From: an uncultured Prevotella sp.
Lineage (GTDB): Bacteria > Bacteroidota > Bacteroidia > Bacteroidales > Bacteroidaceae
Reading direction: 5' to 3'
Assembly (NCBI GenBank): GCA_900550635.1
Contig: URSZ01000012.1
Coordinates: 1-31,377, forward strand
DNA length: 31,377 nucleotides
The position numbers were made by a program, and so were the translations under genes. Under the pieces are notes generated by a model that was given only the letters and a program-made list of their open reading frames with translations, was not told where the DNA came from and did no database searches. This document shows positions 30,514-31,377 of the stretch, in pieces. How positions within the stretch are numbered: the first letter of the stretch is position 1; the number at the start of each line of letters is the position of its first letter.

Positions 30514-30999
30514 TTAAATTTTATCGTAAGGCAGTGAGGCAAGTATATCGGCCATGCGTTCAACGGCAGTAGGCGCGTACTTGTCGGCCATACCTTTTAT
30601 AAAGAAATTGAGGCTTGCGCCCAATGTAATTTTTATCTTGCTGGAATGTTCGCCGGCCGGAAGCAATTGTACCCACAAGTTTGCCGAAACGGGAGCTCCT
30701 TGCGATTCGAATTTAATCAGTTTAGGAGCTTCGCGCTCTATTATTTTCAATCCTATCTCGCCTACCATGGGCGCGGATATTTTAACGCTATCGGTGTCGA
30801 ACGTCATTTTATCCAGCGTATCTTCTATCTGTTTTATTTTGTCGGCGGGAATTTGTGCGGCGAAAGTTTCTCTGTTTGCAGGTTCTTTAAAATACGCCTG
30901 CACCTTTGACAAGTTGTTTAAATCGGCAAGTCGCGAGTAAACAACGTCGCAGTCGTGTGGAATTATTTTTACCGTACTTTCATATTTTGTAAGACTCAT
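30514..30999 (-). CDS. SRPBCC (START-like) domain protein, function unknown
   Basis: This 161-residue protein has no signal peptide. The opening (MSLTKYESTVKIIPHDCDVVYSRLADLNNL), with a strand, a helix and then a long lid helix, resembles the SRPBCC/polyketide-cyclase-like fold. In that fold a beta-sheet wraps a C-terminal helix to form a hydrophobic ligand pocket. The last ~40 residues (NFFIKGMADKYAPTAVERMADILASL) look like that C-terminal helix. Family knowledge: Bacteroidales carry this gene next to pyrE and argH, but the ligand and role are unknown. Here it is 65 bp after pyrE and 9 bp before argH on the same strand, so it is expressed with nucleotide and arginine biosynthesis genes that both draw on carbamoyl phosphate. 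I infer only the fold, not a function. Confidence 0.75.
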   Translation of the reverse strand: MSLTKYESTVKIIPHDCDVVYSRLADLNNLSKVQAYFKEPANRETFAAQIPADKIKQIEDTLDKMTFDTDSVKISAPMVGEIGLKIIEREAPKLIKFESQGAPVSANLWVQLLPAGEHSSKIKITLGASLNFFIKGMADKYAPTAVERMADILASLPYDKI

Positions 31000-31064
31000 G
31001 CTTTTCGGTTTGAGAGATTAGTTTTTCTTAAGGGCATGTTGGCGTGCGTATTTATGCCAACGTC

Positions 31065-31377
31065 TTATTTCGTTCCCCACTGCGAAGGATTGCTCCTCCA
31101 TTCGTCAAGCATTGAAATATCTTCGGCCTTGATGTATCCTTGCTGAAGGGCCACATGTATCACAGCCTCGTAGTTCGTAAGCGTGGTAAGTTCTACACCG
31201 GCGTCAGCAAAAGCCTTTTCTGCTACTCCAAAGCCATAGGTATAGGAAGCTACCATGCCTACAACCTCGCAGTCGGCGCGGCGGATGGCTTCGACAGCTT
31301 TCAGACTGCTTGAGCCTGTAGAAATGAGGTCTTCTATTACTACTACTTTGGATTTTGGCTGCAGGTCGCCTTCTATG
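31065..31377 (-). CDS. pyrE: Orotate phosphoribosyltransferase, C-terminal part (cut by the window end)
   Basis: The minus-strand frame is open from the window edge to a TAA at 31065-31067, giving about 103 C-terminal residues. The PRPP-binding signature is VVVIEDLISTGSSSLKAVEA. It is followed by the C-terminal segment CEVVGMVASYTYGFGVAEKAF and ends SMLDEWRSNPSQWGTK. Family knowledge: PyrE converts orotate and PRPP to orotidine 5'-phosphate in pyrimidine synthesis and is about 210 residues, so roughly the N-terminal half lies outside. It is the most upstream visible gene of a minus-strand operon continuing into the SRPBCC protein, argH and the lipoprotein. Confidence 0.92.
   Translation of the reverse strand, partial: IEGDLQPKSKVVVIEDLISTGSSSLKAVEAIRRADCEVVGMVASYTYGFGVAEKAFADAGVELTTLTNYEAVIHVALQQGYIKAEDISMLDEWRSNPSQWGTK

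Overview
The window reads as a Bacteroidales chromosome segment, probably Prevotellaceae- or Muribaculaceae-like (inference). The evidence is the gene content: an ArgF'-type acyl-ornithine carbamoyltransferase, a PorT-like outer-membrane protein, GH97 enzymes, KorAB, and a Bacteroidetes-type topoisomerase IV A subunit. Many start regions also carry TAnnTTTG (-7) boxes of the Bacteroidetes primary sigma factor and lack Shine-Dalgarno sites. I see no rRNA, tRNA, insertion sequence, prophage or CRISPR array. Nearly all genes are core metabolism or DNA maintenance.

Layout, left to right. A minus-strand 5' fragment of a probable membrane glycosyltransferase (1-131). A minus-strand peptidase pair: Xaa-Pro aminopeptidase, then a secreted C1B cysteine peptidase (431-3052). 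A TlpA-like lipoprotein (minus) divergent from argF' (plus). recJ and recQ (plus). A tiny tail-anchored acidic protein and a carboxyltransferase resembling pyruvate/oxaloacetate carboxylase subunit B (minus). A divergent DUF554 membrane protein (plus). The pta-ackA acetate operon and parC (minus). porT-like (plus). A glycerophosphodiester phosphodiesterase and two tandem 668-residue GH97 glycoside hydrolases (minus). korA-korB (plus), closed by a strong terminator. Finally a minus-strand run of pyrE (cut by the window end), an SRPBCC protein, argH and a cysteine-rich lipoprotein.

Functionally, korAB, pta-ackA and the carboxyltransferase fit anaerobic central carbon metabolism with ferredoxin-linked 2-oxoacid chemistry and acetate formation. 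argF' and argH are two steps of arginine synthesis. The GH97 pair, the GDPD and the peptidases are exported and suggest periplasmic scavenging of glycans, phosphodiesters and peptides.

The most striking structure is not a gene. Nine intergenic gaps between positions 285 and 25094 each hold a short array of 21-bp AT-rich units, normally three, in exact 21-bp register. The consensus is close to AAATATGTCAGACATATTTT, with interchangeable cores (GTCAGAC or its complement, CTCAGAG, GTGCCTTG or its complement). The arrays are bounded by GGG-NN-A-tract on the left and T-tract-CTCCC on the right. They sit between transcription units, often beyond a conventional GC-rich terminator, and are absent from the last 6.3 kb. 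They look like a modular interspersed repeat or a multi-site protein-binding element. A second notable point is that the carboxyltransferase lacks both an N-terminal metal-site motif and the biotinyl lysine.
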